Below are positions 16,931 through 27,300 of a DNA stretch of 64,000 bases, piece after piece. Numbering within the stretch: the stretch's first letter is position 1; each line of letters begins with the position of its first letter. The position numbers were made by a program, and so were the translations under genes. Below the pieces are notes generated by a model. The model was not told the origin of the DNA, ran no database searches, and was given only the letters and a program-made list of their open reading frames with translations. The stretch is from Bin95 sp965220855 (lineage in GTDB: Bacteria; Pseudomonadota; Alphaproteobacteria; Bin95): positions 1,612,001-1,676,000 of the forward strand of contig CBDCQY010000001.1 of assembly GCA_965220855.1 (NCBI GenBank), read 5' to 3'.

Positions 16931-17695
16931 TCAGCTCTCGCTGCGCTCCGCCCAGCCGGCGAAGATGCGCTCCAGCGCCACGACGACATAGAACAGGAAG
17001 ATGCCGAGGAGCGCGAGCGCAATCAGCACCGCGAACATCAGCGGATAGTCGGCGCTGATCTTGCCGCTGTCGAACAGATGGCCGAGGCCCTGGCCGTGCG
17101 GCTCCACGATCTCCATGAGATTGGTGCCGATGAAGGCCAGCGTCACCGCCACCTTGAGCGCGCCGAAGAACTCCGGCAGCGTCTTCGGCAGGGCGATCTT
17201 CCAGAAGATGGTGAAGCGGCTCGCGCCCAGCGAGCGCAGGATATCGCGATATTCCGGCTCCAGCGTGGACAGGCCGATCGAGATCGACACCGCGATCGGG
17301 AAGAAGGAGATCAGGAAGGCGATCAGCACGGTGTTCATGTCATGCGCGCCGACGAAGATCAGCGCGATCACCGGCACCACCGTCGCCTTGGGAATGGCGT
17401 TGAAGCCGACCAGCAGCGGATAGAGCGCCTCGCGCATCACGCGCGAGAAGCCCATGACCATGCCGAGCGCGACGCCGACCGCCACCGAGAGCAGCAGCCC
17501 GGCGACCGTGCGCCAGAGCGTGTCCCAGCCATATTCCAGGAACAGGAAGCGGAACTTCCAGAAGGCCGGCCCGAGGTCGGACGGCGAGGCCATCTTGTAG
17601 TCGGGCCAGCCGTTGGCCCACACGATCAGCTCCCACACCAGCGCAAACAGCAGCAGGCCGAGCGTGGGAATGGCGATTCGCCGCCAGAAGGTCAT
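16931..17695 (-). CDS. ABC transporter permease (nitrate/sulfonate/thiamine-precursor type)
   Basis: A 254-aa inner membrane protein with about six helices and the EAA loop SLGASRFTIFWKIALPKTLPE typical of SsuC/TauC/ThiX-type permeases. It works with the ATPase and binding protein encoded just upstream. The ATG at 17695 overlaps the ATPase stop by 4 bases. The gene order binding protein-ATPase-permease on one strand makes a complete importer. Confidence 0.9.
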   Translation of the reverse strand: MTFWRRIAIPTLGLLLFALVWELIVWANGWPDYKMASPSDLGPAFWKFRFLFLEYGWDTLWRTVAGLLLSVAVGVALGMVMGFSRVMREALYPLLVGFNAIPKATVVPVIALIFVGAHDMNTVLIAFLISFFPIAVSISIGLSTLEPEYRDILRSLGASRFTIFWKIALPKTLPEFFGALKVAVTLAFIGTNLMEIVEPHGQGLGHLFDSGKISADYPLMFAVLIALALLGIFLFYVVVALERIFAGWAERSES

Positions 17696-18504
17696 GGGCT
17701 GCCCGCCTCCGCCGCATTGTTGCGCGCGATCCGGATCTGCCGGCGCAGTTCGGCCTGCATCTCGGTCGCCTCGGGCCCGTAGAGATCGTCGAGGACGCGG
17801 GTTCGCCCGAGCGGCACCTCCATCACTGCCTGCGTCGTCGCCGGCCGGTCGGAGAGCACGACGACGCGGTCGGCCAGAAACACCGACTCGCGCAGATCGT
17901 GCGTAATCAGCAGGCAGGTGAACGCCTCCTCGCCCCGCAGCGCGTGCATGGTCTGCCAGAGGTCCTCGCGGGTGAAGGCGTCGAGCGCGCCGAACGGCTC
18001 GTCGAGGATCAGCACTTCCGGCCGCGTGACCAGCGCCCGGCAGAGCGAGGCGCGCTGGCGCATGCCGCCGGAAAGCTCCGAGGGCCGCCGGTCCTCGAAG
18101 TCGCCGAGGCCGACCAGCGCCAGCAGCTCCCGCGCGCGGTCGCGCCGCTCCGCCCGGCTGAGCGTGTTGGGCACGATCTCCAGCGGCAGCAGCACATTGG
18201 CGAGGATGCTGCGCCACTCCAGCAGCACCGGGTTCTGGAACGCCATGCCGACCGTGGCGCGCGGCGAGCGCACCGGCTCGCCATGCAGCATCACCTCGCC
18301 GCCGTCGGGCAGCAGCAGGCCGGCGATCAGCCGGGTCAGGGTGGATTTGCCGCACCCCGAGGGGCCGACCACGGCGGTGAAGCTGCCGGTCGCGCAGGCG
18401 AGGTCCAGCGCGTTCAGCACCGGAAGCATCCCGCCTGCGGACCGGTAGGCGTAGGTGACCGAGCGGAGCTCGATGCGCGGCGTCGATGCGGCGGTTTCGG
18501 CCAT
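17692..18504 (-). CDS. ABC transporter ATP-binding protein
   Basis: A 270-aa ATPase with Walker A GPSGCGKST, the ABC signature LSGGMRQRASL, Walker B VLILDEPFGALD and the H-loop in LLITHDLRES. It belongs to the SsuB/TauB/ThiZ group. Two adjacent ATGs (18507 and 18504) are possible; AGGAG at 18515-18511 is better spaced for the second. It energises the permease and receives substrate from the binding protein encoded 40 bases upstream. Confidence 0.92.
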   Translation of the reverse strand: MAETAASTPRIELRSVTYAYRSAGGMLPVLNALDLACATGSFTAVVGPSGCGKSTLTRLIAGLLLPDGGEVMLHGEPVRSPRATVGMAFQNPVLLEWRSILANVLLPLEIVPNTLSRAERRDRARELLALVGLGDFEDRRPSELSGGMRQRASLCRALVTRPEVLILDEPFGALDAFTREDLWQTMHALRGEEAFTCLLITHDLRESVFLADRVVVLSDRPATTQAVMEVPLGRTRVLDDLYGPEATEMQAELRRQIRIARNNAAEAGSP

Positions 18505-18544
18505 CATCGTCTCCTGTCGCGCCTCTGCGCTCCGCAATTGCCGG

Positions 18545-19552
18545 TTATTTCACCATCAGGCTGCCGTCATCGGGCAGATAGCGGTCGGTGAAATAGTTGG
18601 CCGGGTCCAGGTCGCCGCTGAGGTCGAAATTGACCTTCAGCTGCTCCAGCGCCATGGCGAAGCGACCCGCGTCGACGCGCCCGATGCCGTTGGCGGCCGT
18701 GTTGTCGGTGACCACATTGCCGTCAATCGCGAGCTGCAGGCGCCGCGTCTCCAGCGCCACATCCGCGGCCGGATTGCGCTTGGCCATCATCTTCACGCCC
18801 GCTTCCGGGTCGGCGATGACATCGCGCCAGCCCTTGGCCACGGCGCGCAGGAAGCCGGTGACCTTGTCCGGATTGGCGGCCGCGAAATCGGTGTTCACGA
18901 TGATCGCGTTGCCGTAGAGCGCGAGGCCGTGGTCGGCCATCAGCAGCACCGAGATGTCGTCCTCGGCGATGCCGAGCCGCACCAGATTGAGGAAGCTGGA
19001 GAAGGAAAAGCCGGTGATCGCATGGACCTTGCCTTCGGCCAGCATCGGCTCGCGCGTCGGGAAGCCGACCGGCTCCACCGTGATCTTCTCCATGTCGAGG
19101 CCGTTGGCGCTGGCGAAGGCGCGGAACTGCGCCCAGGCGCCGTCGGGCGGCGGCGCGCCCAGCACCTTGCCCTCCAGGTCCTTGGGCGAGGACACGCCGA
19201 GCGAGGCGCGCCCGACCACCGCGAAGGGCGGCTTGTCGTAGATCATCATCACGGCGATCACCGGCGCGTCCGGGTTCTTTTCCTTGAACCGGACCAGGCT
19301 GTTGATGTCCGCGAAGCCGAACGGGAAGGCGCCGGTCGCCACTTTCGGGATCGCGTCCAGCGAGCCCTTGCCGGCGGAGATCTCGACATTCAGGCCCTCG
19401 GCCTTGAAATGCCCGTTGTCGATCGCCGCGAAATAGGCCGAGCTCGGCCCCTCGAACTTCCAGTCGAGGGCGAACGGCGTGTCGGTCTGCGCCAGCGCCG
19501 GACCGAGCGCCGCCCCGGCCAGGATGCCGCCAACAAGAAGGTTTCTGAGCAT
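18545..19552 (-). CDS. ABC transporter substrate-binding protein (NMT1/SsuA-like)
   Basis: A 335-aa periplasmic binding protein. Residues 1-21 form a signal peptide (LLVGGILAGAALGPALA) with cleavage expected before QTD. The mature part has FEGPSSAYFAAIDNGHFKAE and KGSLDAIPKVATGAFPFGFA, as in binding proteins for sulfonates, nitrate or hydroxymethylpyrimidine. I see no TPP riboswitch in the leader, so a thiamine-precursor role is not supported by regulation. It is the first gene of the three-gene importer. Confidence 0.88.
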   Translation of the reverse strand: MLRNLLVGGILAGAALGPALAQTDTPFALDWKFEGPSSAYFAAIDNGHFKAEGLNVEISAGKGSLDAIPKVATGAFPFGFADINSLVRFKEKNPDAPVIAVMMIYDKPPFAVVGRASLGVSSPKDLEGKVLGAPPPDGAWAQFRAFASANGLDMEKITVEPVGFPTREPMLAEGKVHAITGFSFSSFLNLVRLGIAEDDISVLLMADHGLALYGNAIIVNTDFAAANPDKVTGFLRAVAKGWRDVIADPEAGVKMMAKRNPAADVALETRRLQLAIDGNVVTDNTAANGIGRVDAGRFAMALEQLKVNFDLSGDLDPANYFTDRYLPDDGSLMVK

Positions 19553-19770
19553 GGTGGTCGCCTCGCTGCTGTAGTGTTTCCTCAGGATACGCACGTCGGG
19601 TTGCAAGGAACATGCCGTCAAGCGCGCCCGAAAGCTATTCTCACCCGTGTCCGCTTGCGGGACAATAGGGCTGAATGCAACCGATTGCGTGAGGGGGCCT
19701 GTGATTCGAGAACAGCGACACGGAGGAGCATCCCCATGCCTCAGCGCGATGCGACGATCGAGAGTCGACG
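19553..19770. other. gene-free stretch upstream of the ABC importer
   Basis: About 220 bases with no convincing gene on either strand. It should contain the importer promoter on the minus strand, but I cannot pick a good -35/-10 pair. It borders insertion-sequence remnants on its right, so part of it may be foreign. Confidence 0.4.
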
Positions 19771-19950
19771 ATGATCTTCGAGGTTGTGAAGCGGATGCAG
19801 ACCGACGGTCTGGAGCGGCGCGAGGGCTATCGTCCACTATACCGTCAGGCTCTGGCCGAGATCATCGAGGGCTGGATGGCCGAAGCGGCCGATGGCTGGC
19901 TCGGCGGTCTCAAGGGAAGCGCGGTGCGCGACCGGCGCAATGGCGACTAG
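19771..19950 (+). pseudogene. possible N-terminal fragment of a transposase
   Basis: A 59-codon frame from ATG to TAG reading MQTDGLERREGYRPLYRQAL, then AEIIEGWMAEAADGWL, then SAVRDRRNGD. The ending resembles the DRRNG-Y stretch of IS256-like transposases, after which the normal protein would continue for hundreds of residues. Here it stops, so if the resemblance is right this is a truncated remnant. The frame is short, and the similarity is recalled rather than computed. Confidence 0.4.
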
Positions 19951-20038
19951 AGTGTGATCTGAACTGATTGGATCGGAGGGGGATTCACAGGGGCTGAGAT
20001 TCGTGATTCAAGCTTCCAGCCGGGAGGCAGGAGGCGGT
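19951..20038. mobile_element. probable insertion-sequence end fused to a broken transposase
   Basis: A less GC-rich tract between the two transposase remnants, containing GGGGATTCACAGGGG, GAGATTCGTGATTC and a purine-rich run just before an ATG. It looks like the terminal leader of an insertion sequence. It does not match, as an inverted repeat, the other end of the IS630 remnant (ATGATCGGATTCCGCGC near 20503-20519), so the two ends may come from different elements. I cannot name the family. Confidence 0.35.
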
Positions 20039-20507
20039 ATGGCCCGCACCCACGACTGGGCCCCGCGCGGCGAACTTTTGCGCATGGCCATACCCCACGG
20101 GCATTGGAACACCACCACCTTCGTCGCCGGGCTCGCACGGCGCGGCATGATCGCCCCCCTCCTGCTCACCGGCGCCATCGACCGCGACGCCTTCGAGACC
20201 GACCTCAAGCAGGTCCTCGTCCCCGAGCTGCGGTCCGGCGATATCGTCATCATGGACAACCTCTCCAGCCACAAGGGACCCAAGGCCTGAAAGACGATCG
20301 GGGACGTCGGCGCGCAGCTCCTCTTCCCGCCGCCCTGCAGCCCCGACTTCAATCCCATCGAACTGGCCTTCGCCAAGCTCAAGACTTCGAAAAGCCGCAG
20401 AGAGAATCGTCGACGGCCTCTGGCAAACCATCGGCCGCATCTCCCGGACCTTCTCGCCGCAAGAATGCAAAAACTACTTCAACGCTACAGGATACATCCC
20501 AACATGA
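20039..20507 (+). pseudogene. IS630-family transposase remnant
   Basis: The frame begins inside the DDE domain: MARTHDWAPRGELLRM, then PHGHWNTTTFVAGLARRGM, IVIMDNLSSHKGP and PPPCSPDFNPIELAFAKLK. The N-terminal helix-turn-helix and first catalytic Asp region are absent. There is an in-frame TGA at 20288, probably a decayed arginine codon, and a frameshift after AFAKLK near 20383. The other frame then gives LRKAAERIVDGLWQTIGRIS to a TGA at 20505-20507. Three separate lesions mark a dead element. It ends 12 bases from the stop of the TRAP permease gene. Confidence 0.85.
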
Positions 20508-20519
20508 TCGGATTCCGCG

Positions 20520-22520
20520 CTATGTCGGCGCGGCGCGGCGGGCGCGCAGGAGGGCGATCGCCACGCCCGGGGCCGCCACGGCGATGGCGAGCAGCGCCAG
20601 CTGCCAGTGGCCGACGCCGATCATGCCGCCGCCGGGCGCGGCCAGCACCGCCCCGCCCAGCGCCAGCGAGAGGCGCGCGATCCAGCCCGCCGGCCCGCGC
20701 CCGACATCGCCGACGCCCACCAGATAGCCCTGGAGGCCGGCGCTCACCAGCAGGATGCCGAGCGCCGCCGTGATCAGCACCACCACCGTTTCGCCCGGCG
20801 CGCCCTGCAGCAGCAGGGCCGGGTTGAAGACGAAGAAGAACGGGATGACATAGATCACCGCGCCGATGCGCATCGCCTCGAAGCCGGTCTCCAGCGGCTC
20901 GCATTTGGCCACCGACGCCGCCGCGAAGGCCGCGAGCGCCACCGGCGGCGTGATGAAGGACAGCATGCCCCAATAGAGCACGAACATGTGCACCGCCATC
21001 GGGTCCATGCCGATGCGGATCAGCGCCGGGGCGAGAATGATGGCGAGGAAGATGTAGGCCGCCGTTACCGTCATGCCCATGCCGAGGATGAAACTGGTGA
21101 GCGCGCCCATGAGCAGCAGCACGAAGGGCGTGTCGCCCGCCAGATTGACCAGATCGTTGGTGATCGAGCCGGTCATGCCGGTGGCCTGCAGGGCGCCGAC
21201 CACGAGGCCGACCGCGGCCAGCAGCCCGGCCAGCTCCGCCAGCAGCCCGCCGGTGGAGTAGATATAGGCCTTGAAGGCGGCCCAGCTCAGCCGGTGGTTG
21301 CGGTTGAACTGGTTGACGGCCAGCAGCAGCAGCGTGGCGTAGAAGGGCGCCTGCGCCTCGCGCCAGAGAAACACCAGCAGATAGACCAGCACGCCGAAGG
21401 CGGCCACATAATACCAGCCGTCGCGGAACACCGCGCCCAGCCTCGGCAGTTCCGAGCGGTCGAGGCCGACCAGCCGGTTCTGCGCCGCATAGGCGTCGAT
21501 CTGCATGAACAGGCCGAGATAGTAGAGCAGCGAGGGCACCAGCGCGGCGATGGCGACGGTCAGATAGGAGACATCCAGAAAGTCCGCCATGACGAAGGCG
21601 GTCGCGCCCATGATCGGCGGCATCATGGTGCCGCCGGTGGAGGCGCAGGCCTCGATGGCCCCGGCGGTCTTCGCCCGCACGCCGATGCGCTTCATCGCCG
21701 GGATGGTGAGCGCGCCGGTGGTGAGCACATTGGTGATCGGCCCGCCCGACATGGAGCCGAACAGGCCCGAGGAGAAGATCGCCACCTTGGCCGGGCCGCC
21801 GCGCACATGGCCGAGCAGCGCGAAGGCGAGATTGATGAAGAACTGCCCGCCGCCGGTATAGACCAGCGCATTGCCGAACAGCAGGAAGCCGAAGACCAGC
21901 GTGGTGAAGGCGCGCATCGGAATGCCGAGCACGCTCTCCTCCGAATAGACATGGTAGGAGGCGGTCTCCATCACCGTGCGCTCGACGGCGGCGTCGGGCA
22001 CGATCAGGTTCAGATAGACCGGCAGGAAGGAGGCGATCAGGCAGACGCCGAACACCGGCCAGCCGCCGGCGCGCCGCCCGCCCTCCAGGATCAGCAGCCA
22101 GAGGGCGACGGCGAACCAGGGCGCGTGCCAGGGCGCAAGAAAGGTCTCGGCCCAGATCTCCTCGTTGATGGCCTCGCCATGCCAGGTGAAATAGGCCGTC
22201 ATGACCAGCGTGAGCGCGAAGGCGGCCATGTCGTAGAGCGGGACCCTGCGGCGCGGCGCGGACCGGTGGGCCGGCATGAAGATGAACAGCATGGCCAGCA
22301 TGGAGCCCAGGATCAGATACATATATTGCTGGTCCACCAGGACATGGCCGGTGACGATCTTGAAGAAGTTCAGGCGGAAGATCTGGTTGGCCGCCAGCGC
22401 GACGGAAATGACGGTCAGCAGGAAGGCGACCGAGACCCACCAGCGCCCCGGACTGCGATAGCGGGAGAGTTCGAAGTCTGCGGCCTCGCCGCGGGCTCGC
22501 GCGGTCGGCGTGTCGGGCAT
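20520..22520 (-). CDS. TRAP transporter fused permease (TAXI type)
   Basis: A 666-aa inner membrane protein combining the small (4-helix) and large (12-helix) TRAP subunits. Typical blocks are LFSSG-like AIFSSGLFGSMSGGPITNVL, ASTGGTMMPPIMGATAFVMA and GMGMTVTAAYIFLAI. TRAP systems use an ion gradient to import organic acids or other solutes delivered by a periplasmic protein. The matching TAXI binding protein is encoded 92 bases upstream. The 3' end abuts insertion-sequence debris; the C-terminus (LRARRAAPT) shows no sign of truncation that I can detect. Confidence 0.92.
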   Translation of the reverse strand: MPDTPTARARGEAADFELSRYRSPGRWWVSVAFLLTVISVALAANQIFRLNFFKIVTGHVLVDQQYMYLILGSMLAMLFIFMPAHRSAPRRRVPLYDMAAFALTLVMTAYFTWHGEAINEEIWAETFLAPWHAPWFAVALWLLILEGGRRAGGWPVFGVCLIASFLPVYLNLIVPDAAVERTVMETASYHVYSEESVLGIPMRAFTTLVFGFLLFGNALVYTGGGQFFINLAFALLGHVRGGPAKVAIFSSGLFGSMSGGPITNVLTTGALTIPAMKRIGVRAKTAGAIEACASTGGTMMPPIMGATAFVMADFLDVSYLTVAIAALVPSLLYYLGLFMQIDAYAAQNRLVGLDRSELPRLGAVFRDGWYYVAAFGVLVYLLVFLWREAQAPFYATLLLLAVNQFNRNHRLSWAAFKAYIYSTGGLLAELAGLLAAVGLVVGALQATGMTGSITNDLVNLAGDTPFVLLLMGALTSFILGMGMTVTAAYIFLAIILAPALIRIGMDPMAVHMFVLYWGMLSFITPPVALAAFAAASVAKCEPLETGFEAMRIGAVIYVIPFFFVFNPALLLQGAPGETVVVLITAALGILLVSAGLQGYLVGVGDVGRGPAGWIARLSLALGGAVLAAPGGGMIGVGHWQLALLAIAVAAPGVAIALLRARRAAPT

Positions 22521-22612
22521 GGCTCCGGAGACTCCCGCTCAGGATGGAGGACCGGGCGCGGCGGCGGAGCCGGGGCGCAAGCGCGCCCCGGTCCGGCCGG
22601 TCTCGCGGCGGA

Positions 22613-23755
22613 TTACCAGGAGGTGAAGACGGGATCGAACCCGGCGGCGCTCAGCGCCTGGGCGCGCGCCTGCTGCCAGGCTTTCACGAAGTCCGCCGGT
22701 CCGCTCGCCACATGGGCGTCCCAGGCGGTCTGCAGCACTTCCTGGCGGCGCAGCTTGTCCTCCTGGTTCGCCTGCCCCTCGGCGGTCCAGGTGCCGACTT
22801 CCTTGTAGTAGGCGATCGAACCCGGATGCATCGGCAGGTAGAAGTTGTAGAGTTGGCGGTCGAGCGCCCAGCCGTCCGCCGCCGGCGCGCCGTCCTTGTA
22901 GTCGTCGAAATTCGTCATCATCGCCTTGGTCAGGCCGTAGGCCACCTCGTCGGACACGGCCGGCGTGCCGATCAGGATGGGATAGATGCTGGCGATGCTG
23001 TCCTGCTTGCCGCCCGGCACGCCGGGGCCGTGGGTGCACACGGCCGGCACATACCAGGGCACGACCTTCTGCACGCGCGCCCAGCCTTCGGCGTCGTCAT
23101 GCGGCAGCGGCGGATGGGTGACGCCGCGCGGGCTGGCTTCCATCTTCTTCATGAAGGTCGAGCTGGAGGAGGTGATCGAGGCGTCGATGTCGCCGTCGAT
23201 GATGCCGTTGATCGAGGCCGCCCAGCCGCCGACCTCCACCAGCTGCACATCGCCGGTGGTGAGATTGGCGAAGCCCAGCAGCGCCTCGACGGCCTTTTGC
23301 AGGGCGGGCGAGCCGCGCACCCAGCCGATGCGCTTGCCCTTGAGGTCGGCCATGGTCTTCACGCCCGTATCCGCCGCGACGGCGAAGGTGGTGCAGCCCT
23401 TGCCGCGATTGAGCGCCAGCAGGCGCACGGGCGTCGGTCCCCATTTCTCGCCGCCGAAGGCGAACACGGCCTCCTGGGCATACACGCTGTCGGAGCCGGT
23501 CGCGGTGAACTGGGCCTTGCCGGCGCGGACCGGCGCCAGGCGCGCCACGTCGTTCTTGCCGGGAAGCACGCGCAAGTTGACATTGTAGCGGTTCTTCAGC
23601 ATGCTGCCGACCGCAATCATCTGCGCGTAGCCGGTCGAGCCCGTATTGTAGGCCGTGGTCACCAGCGTGTCCGGCAGCTTGACCTCGCCGGCCTGGGCGG
23701 CGGAAACGCCCGCCATGGCGGCGAGCGCGGCAAGAAAGGTCGCGGTTCTTTTCAT
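22613..23755 (-). CDS. TAXI-family TRAP transporter solute-binding protein
   Basis: A 380-aa periplasmic protein. Residues 1-22 form a signal peptide ending SAAQA. Family features are NTGSTGYAQMIAVGSMLK, GSDSVYAQEAVFAFGGE and GKRIGWVRGSPALQKAVEAL. It delivers an unknown solute (glutamate/2-oxoglutarate-like in known cases) to the fused permease encoded downstream. The ATG at 23755 is preceded by GGGGGAGG. It is divergent from a methyltransferase gene. Confidence 0.9.
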   Translation of the reverse strand: MKRTATFLAALAAMAGVSAAQAGEVKLPDTLVTTAYNTGSTGYAQMIAVGSMLKNRYNVNLRVLPGKNDVARLAPVRAGKAQFTATGSDSVYAQEAVFAFGGEKWGPTPVRLLALNRGKGCTTFAVAADTGVKTMADLKGKRIGWVRGSPALQKAVEALLGFANLTTGDVQLVEVGGWAASINGIIDGDIDASITSSSSTFMKKMEASPRGVTHPPLPHDDAEGWARVQKVVPWYVPAVCTHGPGVPGGKQDSIASIYPILIGTPAVSDEVAYGLTKAMMTNFDDYKDGAPAADGWALDRQLYNFYLPMHPGSIAYYKEVGTWTAEGQANQEDKLRRQEVLQTAWDAHVASGPADFVKAWQQARAQALSAAGFDPVFTSW

Positions 23756-23904
23756 CCCTGGAGCCTCCCCCTGTTTGCGAACCGGCCGGCGGGACGGCCG
23801 GACCGGCCGCCGCGACCGTCGCATTCGGACATTTTCGGGTCAAGGCCGCTGGACGAGCGGCGCAAGGGCGCGATAAGGGAAGGGGAGCGAGGAGCCGGCG
23901 AGCC

Positions 23905-24648
23905 ATGTCCCCGGACGACGCGATCTATGAAGTGTTCGGCCCGCTCGCGCAGGGCGCGCCGGGCGACGACGCCTCGACACGGCGCGCGCTGGAGGCGGTT
24001 CCGGGCCGCGAGGCCATCCGGCAGGCGCTCGACCTCGGCTCCGGGCAGGGCCGCTCGACCTTCGCGCTCGCCGCCGCGCTCCCGGACGCCCGGCTGACCT
24101 CGGTCGAGATCCACGCCCCGTTCGTCCAGCGGATGGCCGAGCGCGCCCGGCGGGCGGGCCTGGCGGACCGCGTGCAGCCGATCTCGGCCGACATGACCGC
24201 GCTCGCCGTGGCGGCGGAAAGCATGGACCTGATCTGGGCCGAAGGCTCCATCTATGTCGTGGGCATGGAGCGGGCGCTCGCCCTCTGGCGGCCCTGGCTG
24301 CGTCCCGGCGGCTGCCTGGCGTTCAGCGATCTCGTCCGCTGGACCGACGATCTCTCGCCGGAATGCCGCGCCTTCTGGGCGGGCGAATATCCGGAGATGA
24401 GGTCGGAGGCGGGGGTCCGGGCGCGCGCGGCGGAAGCCGGCTACCGGACGCTCGCCGCCTTCCGCCTCTCCAGGGCCGCGCACGAGGCCTATTACGCGCC
24501 GCTGGAAGCGCGCCTGGCCGAGCTCGCGGGGCGGAGCGACCTCTCGCAGATCCTGGAAGATATCCGGACCGAGATCGACATCATGCGCCGCTACGCCGAC
24601 GAGGCGGGCTACAGCTTCTTCGTGCTCCGGCGCCCGGACGACGGGTAG
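23905..24648 (+). CDS. class I SAM-dependent methyltransferase
   Basis: A 247-aa protein with SAM motif I LDLGSGQGRSTFALAAAL near residue 42, an acidic residue after strand 2 (TSVEIHAPFVQRMAERA), and ISADMTALAVAAESMDLIWA. The C-terminal part has an Arg-rich helix IDIMRRYADEAGYSFFVL. The acceptor is unknown; the fold resembles small-molecule rather than nucleic acid methyltransferases. It stands alone between divergent and convergent neighbours. Confidence 0.8.
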   Translation: MSPDDAIYEVFGPLAQGAPGDDASTRRALEAVPGREAIRQALDLGSGQGRSTFALAAALPDARLTSVEIHAPFVQRMAERARRAGLADRVQPISADMTALAVAAESMDLIWAEGSIYVVGMERALALWRPWLRPGGCLAFSDLVRWTDDLSPECRAFWAGEYPEMRSEAGVRARAAEAGYRTLAAFRLSRAAHEAYYAPLEARLAELAGRSDLSQILEDIRTEIDIMRRYADEAGYSFFVLRRPDDG

Positions 24649-24664
24649 CCCGGCGCCGCGCCGG

Positions 24665-25813
24665 TCAGGCGAATTCCTCGCCGGCCAGACGCCAGCGGGA
24701 GAGGGCGGCAAGGTCGGGGGTGAGGCCGAGGCCGGGGCCTTCCGGCAGCCGGACATGGCCGTCTTCCAGCGCGAGCGCGCCCTGCCCCACCGCATCGCGC
24801 AGCGGGTTGGCGTTCACATCCATCTCCAGCAGACCCTCCCCGCCGACCGCCGCCAGAATGTTGGCGGAATGCAGCAGACCGAGCGCCCCGGCGAGCCAGT
24901 GGGGGCAATAGACCCGGCCGGCGGCGAGCGTCCGGCGCGCGATGGCGAGATTGTCCGTGACGCCGCCCCATTTGCCGACATCCGGCTGCATGATGTCGAG
25001 CCAGCCGAGCGCCCGGTCGATCAGGCCGTGATCGGTCAGGTTCTCGCCGCCCGCGAGCGGCAGGCCCATGCCGGCGCCGAGCCGCCGCCAGGCCTCGTCG
25101 GGCGTGTCGGCCGGCATCGGCTCCTCCAGCCAGCCGACGCCCGCCTCGGCCAGCCAGGCGCTCGCGCGCTCCGCCTCTGCGAAGTCCCAGCGCTGGTTGG
25201 CGTCCACGAACAGCCGCTCGCCCGCGCCCATGTCGCGGCGAATGGCGGCGACATTGCTCCGGTCGGTCTCCTCGCCGAAGCCCACCTTGAGCTTGAAATT
25301 GCGGTGGCCGGCCTCGCGCGCCCGGGCTGCCGCCTCCGGCCCGTCATCGGGATTGAGGCCGCTCGCATAGGCGGGAATGCGGTCCCGCGCGCCGGGGTCG
25401 AGCAGGCGGCGGAGCGGCAGGCCCCGGCGTCGCGCCGCCAGGTCCCAGAGCGCCTGGTCGGCGGCCGCGACGACGGCCGCGATGGGGCCCGGCTCGCCGG
25501 ACTGGATCGCCAGGATATGCGTCTGCCGCATCATCTGCGCATAGCAGGCGGGAATGTCGGCGACGGTCCGGCCCAGCAGCAGGTCGGGCAGCAGCCGGCC
25601 GGCGAGCCGGGCGCGATGTTCGGTGGTGCCGGCGGGGAAATTGCCCCAGATGTCGCCCCAGCCGACCGCGCCGTCGGCGTCCTCGATCGCCACCATGGCG
25701 ATCATGCGCTCGGTAATGGTCCCGAAGGAGACCACCACCGGACGCGGCATCGGCGCGCGAAACAGCTCGATGCGGATGCGCGCGACCCGGATCGCCGACG
25801 GCTCGCCCGCCAC
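24665..25813 (-). CDS. mandelate racemase / muconate lactonizing enzyme family protein
   Basis: A 382-aa enolase-superfamily enzyme. The N-terminal capping domain contains VVVSFGTITERMIAMVAIED. The barrel has the K-x-K acid/base motif FKLKVGFG, metal ligands in FVDANQRWDF, WLEEPMPADTPDEA and AGGENLTD, and YCPHWLAGALGLLHS near the C-terminal base position. These enzymes abstract a proton alpha to a carboxylate; the substrate may be a sugar acid or lactone but cannot be named. The GTG start follows the HtrA stop after 2 bases, with GAAGGAGAG as its ribosome-binding site. Confidence 0.85.
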   Translation of the reverse strand: MAGEPSAIRVARIRIELFRAPMPRPVVVSFGTITERMIAMVAIEDADGAVGWGDIWGNFPAGTTEHRARLAGRLLPDLLLGRTVADIPACYAQMMRQTHILAIQSGEPGPIAAVVAAADQALWDLAARRRGLPLRRLLDPGARDRIPAYASGLNPDDGPEAAARAREAGHRNFKLKVGFGEETDRSNVAAIRRDMGAGERLFVDANQRWDFAEAERASAWLAEAGVGWLEEPMPADTPDEAWRRLGAGMGLPLAGGENLTDHGLIDRALGWLDIMQPDVGKWGGVTDNLAIARRTLAAGRVYCPHWLAGALGLLHSANILAAVGGEGLLEMDVNANPLRDAVGQGALALEDGHVRLPEGPGLGLTPDLAALSRWRLAGEEFA

Positions 25814-25815
25814 CG

Positions 25816-27261
<1,446 letters not shown>

Positions 27262-27300
27262 GACGATGATCTCCCGATTTGCAGAGCCGCCCCCGCGCGC

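Noticed and set aside
19553..19770. TPP riboswitch upstream of the NMT1-like ABC importer
   Set aside because: The conserved CUGAGA and ACCUGAUCUGG elements are absent.
20288..20290. In-frame TGA in the IS630 transposase as another selenocysteine codon
   Set aside because: No hairpin follows, the family has no Sec, and a frameshift and N-terminal loss show the gene is dead.
22620..22650. GGGATCGAACCCGG resembling a tRNA T-arm
   Set aside because: It is part of the TAXI binding protein gene; no cloverleaf is possible.
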